A stretch of DNA of 25,906 nucleotides from CAZGUG01 sp964529035 (GTDB taxonomy: Bacteria; Bacillota; Clostridia; Ch29): positions 1-25,906 of the forward strand of contig CAZGUG010000029.1 of assembly GCA_964529035.1 (NCBI GenBank), read 5' to 3'. Shown piece after piece: positions 1-7,818 of this stretch. The notes beneath the pieces were generated by a model. It worked only from the letters and a program-made list of their open reading frames with translations, was not told where the DNA came from and ran no database searches. The first letter of the stretch is position 1. Each line of letters begins with the position of its first letter. The translations under genes and the position numbers were made by a program.

Positions 1-423
1 AGAGAAAACCAGGGTCTGGGCTATAATTTCGGGCACTCCTATTTTGCAGGATTCAATAAATCCGGCAATAGTATCAATCTCCGCCGCAGAGGCCAGAAAT
101 TCTCTTATAAAGACCGGTGAGCCCAGCACCATCAGACCGAACAACAGCCCGAACAGCAGCAGCCAGCCGTGCCTTTTCTCAATAAACACACGGTGGAATG
201 GATATACCAGAAGTGCCAGAACCGCACCACGGATTATCTGCCCGAAAAACACTGCCGCAACCATTACAATGTTTTCCAGTGGACGGTAAAGTTCAAAAAC
301 CTCCATTGTATCCAGGGCTTCTTCATACCCGGAAATCTGATAGAATAACCCTCCAATAATCCAGTATACCACTGCATGGACAAGTATGAATCTTGAGGTA
401 TAACCTGCAAGTTTTCTATTCAT
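1..423 (-). CDS. Multipass membrane protein, paralogue of next gene (partial, 3' end outside window)
   Basis: The frame is open from an ATG at 423 to the window edge, giving about 140 residues with no stop. The start is supported by AAAGGGGTGA about 5 nt upstream. The protein begins MNRKLAGYTSRFILVHAVVYW and has at least three hydrophobic stretches: near residues 12-30, around 55-75 beside the segment reading GQIIRGAVLALLVYPFHRVF, and 85-100. The same layout (GY-x2-RF near the N-terminus, RxGVxALVLYPFxR in the middle) occurs in the protein encoded just upstream, so the two are tandem paralogues. Its start codon lies inside the end of that gene (8-nt overlap), which implies translational coupling. 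With the upstream TetR gene this forms one regulator-target operon. I do not recognise the family; small transporter, sensor or envelope integrity protein are all open. Confidence 0.75.
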   Translation of the reverse strand, partial: MNRKLAGYTSRFILVHAVVYWIIGGLFYQISGYEEALDTMEVFELYRPLENIVMVAAVFFGQIIRGAVLALLVYPFHRVFIEKRHGWLLLFGLLFGLMVLGSPVFIREFLASAAEIDTIAGFIESCKIGVPEIIAQTLVFS

Positions 424-889
424 GTATTTCACCCCTTTTACCGGCGCTGCTGCGGTTTTCCCATTTAAGGAACACCCGGCAGAACACCATCACCTGGACC
501 GCCCCCGCAGCCAGTACCAGAAGATGCTCGACGGCTGTGGTTTCGGTATATATCATGCCTTCAATTGTACCGGGAGGGGGTTCAAGACTTCCCAGAATGG
601 CAAGACCCCATAATGCACCAAACAATACAATCAGGCCGTCTTTGTCCCTGACGATAATCCTGTAAAACGGGTAAAGCACCAGTGCCATAACTCCTGCACG
701 CAACCCCTGGGCTAATACTGTCAACAGGTCAAAAGCCCGATAGGGTTTGAAAAAATCAAGCGCAATACGCCAAGCCTCCGGAAGTACATCCTGTATTGCT
801 ACAAACACCGTGGCAGTAACAATATAAACCATTGTGTACAAAAGGACGAAACGTCCTGCGTATCCCCGGAATTTACTTTTCGCTTTCAA
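416..889 (-). CDS. Multipass membrane protein, tandem paralogue, TetR-linked
   Basis: About 157 residues with four predicted membrane helices and short charged loops. I place the start at TTG 889, which has a GGGAGGGG ribosome binding site about 7 nt upstream. The longer frame from GTG 913 has no such site. Within the protein, RGYAGRFVLLYTMVYI and GLRAGVMALVLYPFYRIIV match the corresponding segments of the gene at 1-423, showing duplication and divergence. The gene begins inside the 3' end of the TetR gene and ends overlapping the next paralogue, so all three are co-transcribed. No catalytic or binding motif is visible. The likely role is a membrane function controlled by the local TetR repressor, and I cannot name it more closely. 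Confidence 0.75.
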   Translation of the reverse strand: MKAKSKFRGYAGRFVLLYTMVYIVTATVFVAIQDVLPEAWRIALDFFKPYRAFDLLTVLAQGLRAGVMALVLYPFYRIIVRDKDGLIVLFGALWGLAILGSLEPPPGTIEGMIYTETTAVEHLLVLAAGAVQVMVFCRVFLKWENRSSAGKRGEIHE

Positions 890-1462
890 AACCTTCCCCT
901 CCCTTTTCCACACTCCACATATAGAATGCCTCCCCAGCGTTTCTCAGCAGCTCAAGAATAACCCGGTCTGTATACCTGCCCAAAACACCCGAGTTAACCA
1001 TCACCGCAAGACCGTGGGTAAAAATCCAGGTATACCTTAATAAATCTTCCTGCCCGGCAGTACCTAATTTTAGAAGCGCCACTGCCTCATCGCCCCGTTC
1101 TCCGAATTCTTCAAAAAACCATTTCTTCATAGTTGAAATATCCTCCAGGTCAACCTTATCCGGCCTGTCCAGATAGAGAAACCTAAACAGGTTTTTTTCG
1201 TCCCTGGCGAAGGTCACGTACCCGAACGCCAGGTTCAGCAGAGTATGCCTGGTATATTCTTTTTGCTGGTAATGCCTAAGGAGACTGCGGGCCTTTTTAT
1301 GCAGTTCCTTCTCCAGTTCTTCAACCGACTTCACATGGGAATATATCGGCATTGTGGACGAGCCAAGCTGTTTTGCGATAGCCCTTGTGGAAACTGCGTC
1401 CCACCCCTTTTCACGGACCAGTTCATAAGCTGCCTCAATGATTTGGAAACGGGAATAAACGC
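873..1462 (-). CDS. TetR/AcrR-family transcriptional regulator (5' end lost in assembly gap)
   Basis: The open frame continues upstream of the ATG at 1352 to the gap edge and encodes YSRFQIIEAAYELVREKGWD, then AVSTRAIAKQLGSSTMPIYSH. This is a typical TetR helix-turn-helix: conserved helix 1, the xxSTRAIAxxLGxS recognition unit and the IYSHV ending. The ATG at 1352 therefore lies inside the DNA-binding domain and is not the start; roughly 10-15 N-terminal residues fall in the N run. The C-terminal part (YQQKEYTRHTLLNLAFGYVTFARDEKNLF) resembles the WHG-type ligand domain of TetR proteins. It probably represses its own operon, which includes the two paralogous membrane proteins downstream (41-nt frame overlap if GTG 913 were used, none with TTG 889). 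The inducer is unknown. Confidence 0.85.
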
Positions 1463-1562
1463 NNNNNNNNNNNNNNNNNNNNNNNNNNNNNNNNNNNNNN
1501 NNNNNNNNNNNNNNNNNNNNNNNNNNNNNNNNNNNNNNNNNNNNNNNNNNNNNNNNNNNNNN
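1463..1562. other. Assembly gap (100 N)
   Basis: A run of exactly 100 N, the conventional placeholder for a gap of unknown length. It removes the start of the TetR gene. The radical SAM gene ends 11 bases beyond it, so the adjacency of these two genes rests on scaffolding only. Confidence 0.95.
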
Positions 1563-1573
1563 AAGGACTGATT

Positions 1574-2485
1574 TCAGTCAAAGGCCCTTATATTATTTAA
1601 CCCCGCCTCTGCAGCCGCCTGTACAGCCCGGGAAAATTCACGCTTTGTTATTTTTCTTTTCAGTTTTTCAAACCCGTATGCCCTGTGGGCGGGATAGTAC
1701 TGGGCCATAATGTTAACATAGGTTTCCTTTGATATTTCCCCGGCGATAAACCTCATAATTTTTTCGGTTCCGGCAATATTTCCGGGCATGACCAAATGGC
1801 GAACCAGCAGACCGCGATATGCAGTATTCAGTTCATCGGTTTTCAAATCCCCTACCTGCCTGTGCATCTCCTTCACCGCATTTCCGGCAGTAGAGTAATA
1901 TTTTTTTACCCCCAGGTACTTCTGGGCGGTCAAATCGTCTGCGAACTTAATATCAGGCATATATATGTCCACTATGCCTTCCAATAAAACCAGGGTATCG
2001 GTCAAGTCATACCCGTTGGTATTATATACAACCGGAATGGTCAGACCATTCCCGGCAGCCAGAAATACCGCCTCGACAATCTGCGGAACGATATGTCCCG
2101 GCGAGACAAGATTTATGTTATGGCATTTTTTGTTCTGCAGATTTATCATCATATCCGCCAGTTCAGCGGCGGTAACTTCCCGTCCGGCGCCGCACTGGCT
2201 TATCTGGTAGTTCTGGCAGAACACACACGCAAGGTTGCAGTGCGAAAAGAATATCGTACCCGATCCGTATTTGCCCACCAGTTCCCTTTCTTCCCCAAAA
2301 TGCACCTGTGCTCCCGATACAACCGCTTTATCCAGGGTTTTGCAGTAACCCCTCTCGCCCTTTGTCCTGTTTACCCGGCATTGATGGGGGCACAGCACAC
2401 AGCTCTCCAGCATGGATTTAAATCTTATAACCCTGTTTTCCAGTTCACCGTTTTTTAAAAGTCCCAAATAGCCCGGTTTATACAT
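1574..2485 (-). CDS. PflX-like radical SAM protein (COG1313 type)
   Basis: 303 residues, full length for this family of pyruvate formate-lyase-activating-enzyme relatives. The radical SAM cluster motif CxxxCxxC is C83-C87-C90 (HCNLACVFCQNY). It is preceded by the family's extra cysteine set C29, C32, C36 and C48 (CVLCPHQC...GYC), which may hold a second Fe-S centre. The segment YNTNGYD and the later DIYMPDIKFAD are typical of the AdoMet radical barrel. ATG 2485 follows AATGAGGTAGAGGAT, a strong ribosome binding site. The protein should cleave S-adenosylmethionine reductively and act on an unknown substrate. No glycyl-radical enzyme is nearby, so the target cannot be read from context; the usual symbol pflX is only an orthology guess. 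Confidence 0.88.
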   Translation of the reverse strand: MYKPGYLGLLKNGELENRVIRFKSMLESCVLCPHQCRVNRTKGERGYCKTLDKAVVSGAQVHFGEERELVGKYGSGTIFFSHCNLACVFCQNYQISQCGAGREVTAAELADMMINLQNKKCHNINLVSPGHIVPQIVEAVFLAAGNGLTIPVVYNTNGYDLTDTLVLLEGIVDIYMPDIKFADDLTAQKYLGVKKYYSTAGNAVKEMHRQVGDLKTDELNTAYRGLLVRHLVMPGNIAGTEKIMRFIAGEISKETYVNIMAQYYPAHRAYGFEKLKRKITKREFSRAVQAAAEAGLNNIRAFD

Positions 2486-2535
2486 ATCCTCTACCTCATT
2501 TTTTTGTTCCTTCTCAGACGGGGCCTTCTTCGGTA

Positions 2536-2546
2536 AGGCTATTATA
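2536..2546 (-). promoter_or_regulatory. Possible -10 element for the radical SAM gene
   Basis: The minus strand reads TATAAT at 2546-2541, about 55 nt upstream of the ATG. No convincing -35 hexamer lies 16-18 nt further upstream. A small hairpin (GCCTT/AAGGC) falls in the presumed leader. Confidence 0.3.
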
Positions 2547-2587
2547 GTATTTCCATATGTATTTCGGCTCCATTCAAAAATGGACTG

Positions 2588-3034
2588 TTACAGTGACAAG
2601 TCCCAGCGTTCCTCCTTTATTATATCATCTGTCCACGTACTGTTTTCCTTTGTTTCAGTTAGTGTAAATCCGTATACCTCGTAGAGATGGCGTGCAGCCT
2701 CCAGTGTGTCCACAGTCCAAAGAAATATATGTCTGTACCCCTTTCCTGTGCAAAAGTCCATTACTGTTTTCATAAGCCGGTGTCCCAGCCCTTTGCCGCG
2801 ATGCCTGTCTATTATATAGTTTATATCTTCTTTTCTGTAGCTCCTTATGTGAACCTGACCCTTCAATTTTTTATTCTCCCCTTCCGTTAAATTATTTATT
2901 AATACCAAGTTTTTTGTCTTTTTCCCAGTATAAACATACCGGTTGATTTTTCCAACATTTTTCTTCGATATGCTTGACGGAACAAACCCGGCGCCCGATT
3001 GGTCAAACAAGTATAAGCTGTGCAATTGGAACAA
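2588..3034 (-). pseudogene. GNAT N-acetyltransferase remnant with central deletion (MarR-GNAT type)
   Basis: The C-terminal half is a good GNAT end: RGKGLGHRLMKTVMDFC with the acetyl-CoA-binding RGxGxGxxL loop, then IFLWTVDTLEAARHLYEVYGFTLTE. The preceding HIRSYRKEDINYIIDRH is the usual first strand of the same family. In intact members about 70 residues (strands 2-4) separate these two pieces, but here DRH joins directly to RGKGLG. The N-terminal 60 residues look like a scrambled leftover of the MarR-like domain often fused to this GNAT class. The only available start is a TTG at 3034 without a ribosome binding site. The deletion keeps the frame, so a protein could be made, but it would lack the core of the fold. 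I treat it as a decaying gene. Confidence 0.6.
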
Positions 3035-3082
3035 TCAGCAGCAGCATTGTAAATTCATTATTTGTAAAAGGAGGAGTTGTAA

Positions 3083-4513
3083 ATGACCAGTGCAAAGCTT
3101 TTCAAATTCTTTATTTTGGTCTTGGGTTTGGCATTATTATCGCCGGGTGCGGTCCTGGCCGCTTCGGAGGAAGGTGTATCCCCGTCGCATCCGAGACAGC
3201 AGCCGATGGATATCGGCCTGGATACACCGGTTTCGGACCTGATCCCGGAGGATAGGGTAATTGAAGAATGGCGGTCGGGCTACCCAAGTGAGGAACTCTA
3301 CCATAAGCACAGAGAGATTGACAGGTATGTGTTTGATGACCGCGCCGACGAAATCAGGCTTGAAGGTTTCGGCGTTACCCATACCGGGCCCCGGGACGGG
3401 TTTATTGAAATAGGAATCACTCCCTACAGCGAAGAGTACGCGGGCCACCTCTATGAAATATTCGGCAGTGATATGGTAAAGGTGGTTGAGGGCCGGCAGG
3501 CGGTTACGCTGCCGTTTGTCACCGGTGAAGAGCCGGATGTGGAAGTTGATGCCGGAGAAGCAGAGGAAACCAACGTGATTAGCGAGGACTTAAGCGTTGG
3601 GGTAAGGCTTGACGGCCGGATGATCTCCTTCGATGCAGAACCCTTTATCGAAAACGACCGCGTTCTGATACCCCTTCGCGGTGTAATGGAGGGACTGGGA
3701 GCCGACGTTGAATGGGACGGGGAAACAAGCACCGTCAGTGTTTTTACCGAGGATATAAACATAGAACTGGTAATAGGTGAAGCTGCTGCTAAGGTGGTAA
3801 GAACCGTGGACGGAACGCCCGTTGAGGAGACGTTGGAGCTGGACGTTGCTGCGAAGCTTGTAGATGACCGAACATTTATCCCGGCACGGTTTGTGAGCGA
3901 GACCCTGAGCGCACACGTTGAATGGGACAATGACCTGCGAATGGTAATAATAGTAACCGAAGCCGAGAAAGTTGAAGATGAGGACGTTCAGGAAGAACCC
4001 GATGAGTTAAGCCTCAAGGACTATTTCCCGCTGACCGAGGGGAGCACCTGGAAGTACCTGGGTGAGGGAAACGAGTACGCTTCGTTCAGCCGCGAGGTGC
4101 TGTTTGCAGACGGCGACAGGGCCCAGATTTCGGAGGACAACGGCGGTACCGTTAGCGCATCGGTATTACACTTTGAAGAAGACCAGATAGTGCGCACCTT
4201 CTTCCGGGGAGAGGAATACGCCGGGAACAATCTCCTTGGCGAGGAACCCAACGACGACCTGGTACTTCTCAAGGCACCCCTTGAAGTGGGTACAGAATGG
4301 GAGACTTCAAACGGAGACAGACAAATAATCGAAACCGACGTGGTGGTGGATACAGCGGCCGGGGAATTCGAGGGCTGCATAAAAATTGAAATCACTACCG
4401 AGCACTCTGTTATGTATGAATACTACAAGGAAGGGATAGGCCTTGTGAAGAGGGAATTCCTGTCCGAAGGCATGACCGTTACATCCACACTTGAGGAGTA
4501 CAGCATAAAATAA
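3083..4513 (+). CDS. Secreted copper-amine-oxidase-N (stalk) domain protein
   Basis: 476 residues starting at ATG 3083 behind a very strong AAAGGAGGAG site. Residues 1-27 form a signal peptide (FFILVLGLALLSPGAVLA, cut before ASEEG). Residues about 172-293 are the copper amine oxidase N-terminal domain: VGVRLDGRMISFDAEPFIENDRVLIPLRG, then GADVEWDG and RTFIPARFVSETLSAHVEWD. Residues about 310-476 form a second module (YFPLTEGSTWKYLGEGNEY ... GEFEGCIKIEIT ... EYYKEGIGLVKREF) that often follows this stalk in clostridial exported proteins. No oxidase catalytic domain is present, so the name reflects homology only. The first 150 residues are acidic and of no recognised family. It is an exported, probably cell-surface protein, expressed alone and closed by its own terminator. 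Confidence 0.85.
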   Translation: MTSAKLFKFFILVLGLALLSPGAVLAASEEGVSPSHPRQQPMDIGLDTPVSDLIPEDRVIEEWRSGYPSEELYHKHREIDRYVFDDRADEIRLEGFGVTHTGPRDGFIEIGITPYSEEYAGHLYEIFGSDMVKVVEGRQAVTLPFVTGEEPDVEVDAGEAEETNVISEDLSVGVRLDGRMISFDAEPFIENDRVLIPLRGVMEGLGADVEWDGETSTVSVFTEDINIELVIGEAAAKVVRTVDGTPVEETLELDVAAKLVDDRTFIPARFVSETLSAHVEWDNDLRMVIIVTEAEKVEDEDVQEEPDELSLKDYFPLTEGSTWKYLGEGNEYASFSREVLFADGDRAQISEDNGGTVSASVLHFEEDQIVRTFFRGEEYAGNNLLGEEPNDDLVLLKAPLEVGTEWETSNGDRQIIETDVVVDTAAGEFEGCIKIEITTEHSVMYEYYKEGIGLVKREFLSEGMTVTSTLEEYSIK

Positions 4514-4534
4514 CCTTTGATAAGAAATGAGGCT

Positions 4535-4568
4535 CCCGGCACATACCATATGTGCCGGGTTTGTTTCT
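4535..4568 (+). terminator. Rho-independent terminator after the stalk-domain gene
   Basis: A perfect 11-bp stem (4535-4545 with 4549-4559, CCCGGCACATA/TATGTGCCGGG), a 3-nt loop, and a T-rich tail TTTGTTTCT, 22 nt after the stop codon. Confidence 0.85.
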
Positions 4569-4607
4569 ATATTTAGGTAAGCGGAGTTTCGCTGCCCGAA
4601 TGCATTC

Positions 4608-5054
4608 TCAAACTGACTCCGTCCCGGTTGTTTCCTCGTCAATTGTAAGCTGTTCAAACCACTCCTGCGGCGGCAGGGTCTCATCGACTGTGCTCTGCCG
4701 GGGCCCAAGCTGGAGCTGTTGGGGTTCCCATCATAGGATTTACCTGTCTCCGGTGGAAAATTGTCTCTGTCAACGGGATCGGCCGTAAGCCCTACCGCCA
4801 CTGCAGCCACCAAAACAACCGCAGCAGTTATCATCCAAAACGCAGGCTTCTTATACCTAAGCACATTTCTGATTCGGGACTTTATACCGTTCTCGCTAAA
4901 GACCAGTGGGCTTATAAGTCCGCAACACATAATCCAGTTCCCTTTGACCTATTCCAGTTGGAACAAAAATCCTTGGCCTTAATAATCCCAGAACAAACGG
5001 AGCACTGATACCATCGGTTTCAAATATGTTATCCTTCACCAGGGTTGCAGTTGA
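4608..5054 (-). pseudogene. BlaR1/MecR1-like M56 peptidase remnant, frameshifted and lacking the active site
   Basis: Reading minus-strand frames piecewise gives consecutive fragments of one protein. Piece A (about 5054-4920) reads VKDNIFETDGISAPFVLGLL then RPRIFVPTGIGQRELDYVLR, the segment just before the HExxH zinc site in M56 peptidases. Piece B (about 4918-4720), in another frame, reads VFSENGIKSRIRNVLRYKKP then AFWMITAAVVLVAAVAVGL, the conserved region and last membrane helix after the peptidase domain. Piece C, in a third frame, reads STVDETLPPQEWFEQLTIDE and ends at TGA 4608. The whole catalytic stretch between A and B is missing and at least two frameshifts are present. The N-terminal membrane half is also absent, and no BlaI/MecI-type repressor gene is near. 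This fills the otherwise empty 4514-5125 interval. Confidence 0.8.
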
Positions 5055-5084
5055 AAAGTTCTACTTTCTATATTTGAAAAATGC

Positions 5085-5093
5085 TGATATAAT
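5085..5093 (+). promoter_or_regulatory. Extended -10 promoter for the AI-2E family transporter
   Basis: TGATATAAT is an extended -10 (TGnTATAAT) ending 32 nt before the ATG. The corresponding -35 position is weak, as is common with extended -10 promoters. Confidence 0.45.
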
Positions 5094-5125
5094 GGTCATT
5101 GTATATAAAAAGGAGCGCATACAAA

Positions 5126-6265
5126 ATGCTATTCAACAAAGATATTAAATACAAGGATATAATAATACTACTGCTGGTTATAACGGGAGGATATATCCTA
5201 ATAGATAATTATGAGGTTTTCTTTGCAATGGTGGGAAACCTTATTTCTATTATGTCGCCATTCATATACTCTTTGATAATAGCCTACTGCTTAAATCCGG
5301 TAATGAAAACCTTTGAGAAAAAACTCAAGTTTGGCAGAGGATTATCCATAGCATCAACCTATCTGATTATGATCGGCTTAATAGTATTGATTCTTGTATT
5401 TTTTATGCCAAGTATCATAAAAAGCATAATCTCCATAACATCTGAAATACCCAAGTATATGCAAATAGTTCAAGGGTGGATTAACAGTACGTTGATGAAT
5501 GAAAACCTTTACAACGTATTAAGGGATGTAGGGGTGTTGGATTACCTTTCACAATTATCAGCAAGTTCCGGTATCGCAATTGCAAGGTTCCTGCAGGGAT
5601 CCATATCCTCGATATTCCTTGCAACTACAAATCTGGTGAAGATTATCCTGGGTCTTTTGATTTCAATATATGTTCTTCTTGACAAGGAGAGGCTGATTAA
5701 GGGCACTAAAATCCTAATATTCATGACCCTCAAAGGGGAAAGGGGTCACAAACTCATAGAATGGATGAAAATATACAACAAAATGATTGGCCGTTATATA
5801 GGAATAAAAGCCGTAGATTCTTCGATAATCGGGTTTATCGCTTTTGTGGGGTTAATGATAATCAAAGCTCCCTATCCCAGGCTGATAGCCTTATTCGTAG
5901 GTATAACCAATATGATACCCTATATAGGGCCGCTGGTGGGCCAGGTTGTAGGAGCGTTTATAGGTCTTTCAATATCCCCTGCCATGTCAGTTACAATACT
6001 TATATTCCTGTTTGCACTTCAACAGTTAGATGCCTGGTATTTGGACCCAAAATTGGTAGGATACAGGGTTGGAGTAAGACCATTTTTCATCATACTTGCT
6101 CTAATCATAGGCGGCAGGTGCTTTGGGATTATTGGAATGCTTCTGGCATCACCAACAATAGCCACCGCAAAAATATTTTTTGATAAAAAAGTGGAGGCAT
6201 TTAAGGCCGGCAACAAAACTCTCATGGAATATATAGAAAATCCAAATACGCAAGCCAAAAGTTAA
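5126..6265 (+). CDS. AI-2E family transporter (YdiK/PerM-like permease)
   Basis: 379 residues from ATG 5126, which has AAGGAG 10 nt upstream; the longer TTG 5099 frame has no binding site and overlaps the promoter. The family layout is visible. Two N-terminal helices (IIILLLVITGGYILI; LISIMSPFIYSLIIAYCLNP) are followed by a helix and a long amphipathic region carrying SIISITSEIPKYMQIVQ. The conserved C-terminal block reads GITNMIPYIGPLVGQVVGAFIGL ... QQLDAWYLDPKLVGYRVGVRP, then IIGGRCFGIIGMLLASPTIA. Members have been linked to autoinducer-2 or ion export, but most, including this one, are of unknown substrate. The spacing to the MATE gene downstream is 59 nt, so co-transcription is possible. 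Confidence 0.9.
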   Translation: MLFNKDIKYKDIIILLLVITGGYILIDNYEVFFAMVGNLISIMSPFIYSLIIAYCLNPVMKTFEKKLKFGRGLSIASTYLIMIGLIVLILVFFMPSIIKSIISITSEIPKYMQIVQGWINSTLMNENLYNVLRDVGVLDYLSQLSASSGIAIARFLQGSISSIFLATTNLVKIILGLLISIYVLLDKERLIKGTKILIFMTLKGERGHKLIEWMKIYNKMIGRYIGIKAVDSSIIGFIAFVGLMIIKAPYPRLIALFVGITNMIPYIGPLVGQVVGAFIGLSISPAMSVTILIFLFALQQLDAWYLDPKLVGYRVGVRPFFIILALIIGGRCFGIIGMLLASPTIATAKIFFDKKVEAFKAGNKTLMEYIENPNTQAKS

Positions 6266-6324
6266 AAACAAAGTTGACAAGGTGGAACGGACAAATTTGA
6301 AAAATACACTGGAGGAACTATGAC

Positions 6325-7716
6325 ATGGAATATGAAAACCCGCTGGGCATAGAGAGGGTATCAAAACTATTGGTTGAGTTTTCTGTGCCCGCCATTGTGG
6401 GCATGGTGGTAAATTCCCTGTACAACGTAGTTGACAGAATTTTTATAGGCAATAGCCCGGATTTGGGGTCCTACGGCCTGGCCGGTATTACCATATGTTT
6501 TCCCATCATGATAATACTTATGTCTATGGGCAATCTGTTCGGAATTGGCGGAGCAACCCTTTTTTCGCTAAAGCTTGGAGAAAAAAAGGAACAGGAAGCC
6601 CGGAACGCCCTGGGGAACGCCTTTGTAATGCTTATAATCTCGGGGCTTTCATTCATGATTTTGGGACAGATATTTTTAAGGCCAATACTGTCCCTATTCG
6701 GTGCCAGCCCCGCCGTACTGCCGTATTCGGTGGAATACATGAGAATAATCTTCTTCGGAGCAGTCTTTCAGCTTGTCAGCATGGGTATGAACAACTTTAT
6801 ACGGGCCGACGGCAGCCCCAGGATAGCTATGTTTACCATGTTTTTGGGTGCCGGTACAAACATACTGTTAGACCCTATATTTATCTACGTGCTGAGAATG
6901 GGCATGGCGGGGGCGGCACTGGCAACCGTCCTGGCGCAATCGCTTTCAACCCTGTGGGTGGTTTCCTACTTCGTTGGAAGGCGCAGCAAAAACAAACTCC
7001 GATTAAAATACATGAAACTGAAAACGAATATAGTAACACGGATAACCTTTCTGGGGCTACCGGGATTTTTGATACATCTTGCCAACAGCCTACTAAATGC
7101 AATCCTTAATAAAAGCCTGCTTTTTTACGGCGGAGATATTGCCGTATCGGGTATGGGGATAATAAACAGCCTGCGCACCATGCTTTTGATGCCTATTATG
7201 GGTATAAGACAGGGGGCCCAGCCAATAATTAGCTATAATTATGGAGCCGGAAAATACGGCAGGGTAAAAACCGCCACAAAACTCGCAATAATGTCTGCAA
7301 CCGTGATTGTGGTTCTTGGTTTTACCATAATAAGGCTGTTTCCGGAGCAGTTGATTTCGCTGTTTAACCGCGAGCCGGAATTGGTGGATTTCGGAAGCTA
7401 TGCACTGGTAACATGGTTTATGTGCCTGCCGGTAGTAGGCTTCCAGTTTGTTGCGGCAAACTTTTTTCAGTCCATAGGCAGAGCCAAATCTGCAATGTTT
7501 TTAACCCTAACCAGACAACTGATACTGCTCATCCCTGCCCTCATCATATTCCCCAAGTTCTGGGGTATTGACGGACTGCTGTATGCAACACCCTTTGCAG
7601 ATTTTTTCTCAGCTTTACTGGCCGGCATCTGGTTCTATTACGGTATCAAAAGCCTCGAAAAAAAGCCCATAAAGTCGGTACCCAAGGAATTGGCCACCCA
7701 AAACAAGCAGTTGTGA
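6325..7716 (+). CDS. MATE family efflux transporter (MepA/DinF-like)
   Basis: 463 residues with about twelve membrane helices, the normal length for the family. ATG 6325 has GGAGG 9 nt upstream. Family signatures include SVPAIVGMVVNSLYNVVDRIFIGN near the N-terminus and GMGINSLRTMLLMPIMGIRQGAQPIISYNYGAG at the start of the second half, the MATE internal repeat. The protein should export organic cations or drugs in exchange for Na+ or H+; the substrate cannot be told from sequence. A TTGACA at 6274 lies upstream but has no good -10 partner. The gene sits between the AI-2E family permease and a membrane acyltransferase gene, all on the same strand. Confidence 0.92.
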   Translation: MEYENPLGIERVSKLLVEFSVPAIVGMVVNSLYNVVDRIFIGNSPDLGSYGLAGITICFPIMIILMSMGNLFGIGGATLFSLKLGEKKEQEARNALGNAFVMLIISGLSFMILGQIFLRPILSLFGASPAVLPYSVEYMRIIFFGAVFQLVSMGMNNFIRADGSPRIAMFTMFLGAGTNILLDPIFIYVLRMGMAGAALATVLAQSLSTLWVVSYFVGRRSKNKLRLKYMKLKTNIVTRITFLGLPGFLIHLANSLLNAILNKSLLFYGGDIAVSGMGIINSLRTMLLMPIMGIRQGAQPIISYNYGAGKYGRVKTATKLAIMSATVIVVLGFTIIRLFPEQLISLFNREPELVDFGSYALVTWFMCLPVVGFQFVAANFFQSIGRAKSAMFLTLTRQLILLIPALIIFPKFWGIDGLLYATPFADFFSALLAGIWFYYGIKSLEKKPIKSVPKELATQNKQL

Positions 7717-7758
7717 TTTAATCCGGCCGGGTATATTTTCAAAAGTTTACATTTTGTT

Positions 7759-7764
7759 TATAAT
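7759..7764 (+). promoter_or_regulatory. Candidate -10 element before the DUF1624-like gene
   Basis: TATAAT at 7759-7764 with a poor -35 match (TTTTCA) 17 nt upstream. It lies in the only intergenic space before the acyltransferase gene and is followed by an inverted repeat. Confidence 0.3.
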
Positions 7765-7783
7765 TTGTTGAATTGAGTTTTAA

Positions 7784-7800
7784 AACTGTATGCTACAGTT
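7784..7800 (+). promoter_or_regulatory. Perfect inverted repeat, possible operator
   Basis: AACTGTA-TGC-TACAGTT, a 7-bp perfect dyad with 3-nt centre. It lies just downstream of the candidate -10 and directly before the ribosome binding site (AAGGGTGA at 7806). Its placement suits a repressor operator; a terminator is unlikely as no T run follows. Confidence 0.4.
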
Positions 7801-7818
7801 ACCCTAAGGGTGATTGAA

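Noticed and set aside
3451..3930. 159-residue open frame on the minus strand inside the stalk-domain gene
   Set aside because: Low-complexity Ser/Thr-rich translation, antisense to a well-supported secreted protein; a typical shadow frame.
3083..4513. Copper amine oxidase enzyme
   Set aside because: Only the N-terminal stalk domain is present; there is no catalytic domain with a topaquinone site.
4307..4930. 207-residue minus-strand frame taken as one intact gene
   Set aside because: Only its first 75 residues are meaningful (BlaR1 C-terminus); after about 4720 it leaves the true frame and then runs antisense to the stalk-domain gene. Recorded instead as part of a pseudogene.
6274..6279. 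TTGACA as the -35 of a MATE-gene promoter
   Set aside because: No acceptable -10 hexamer lies 16-18 nt downstream.
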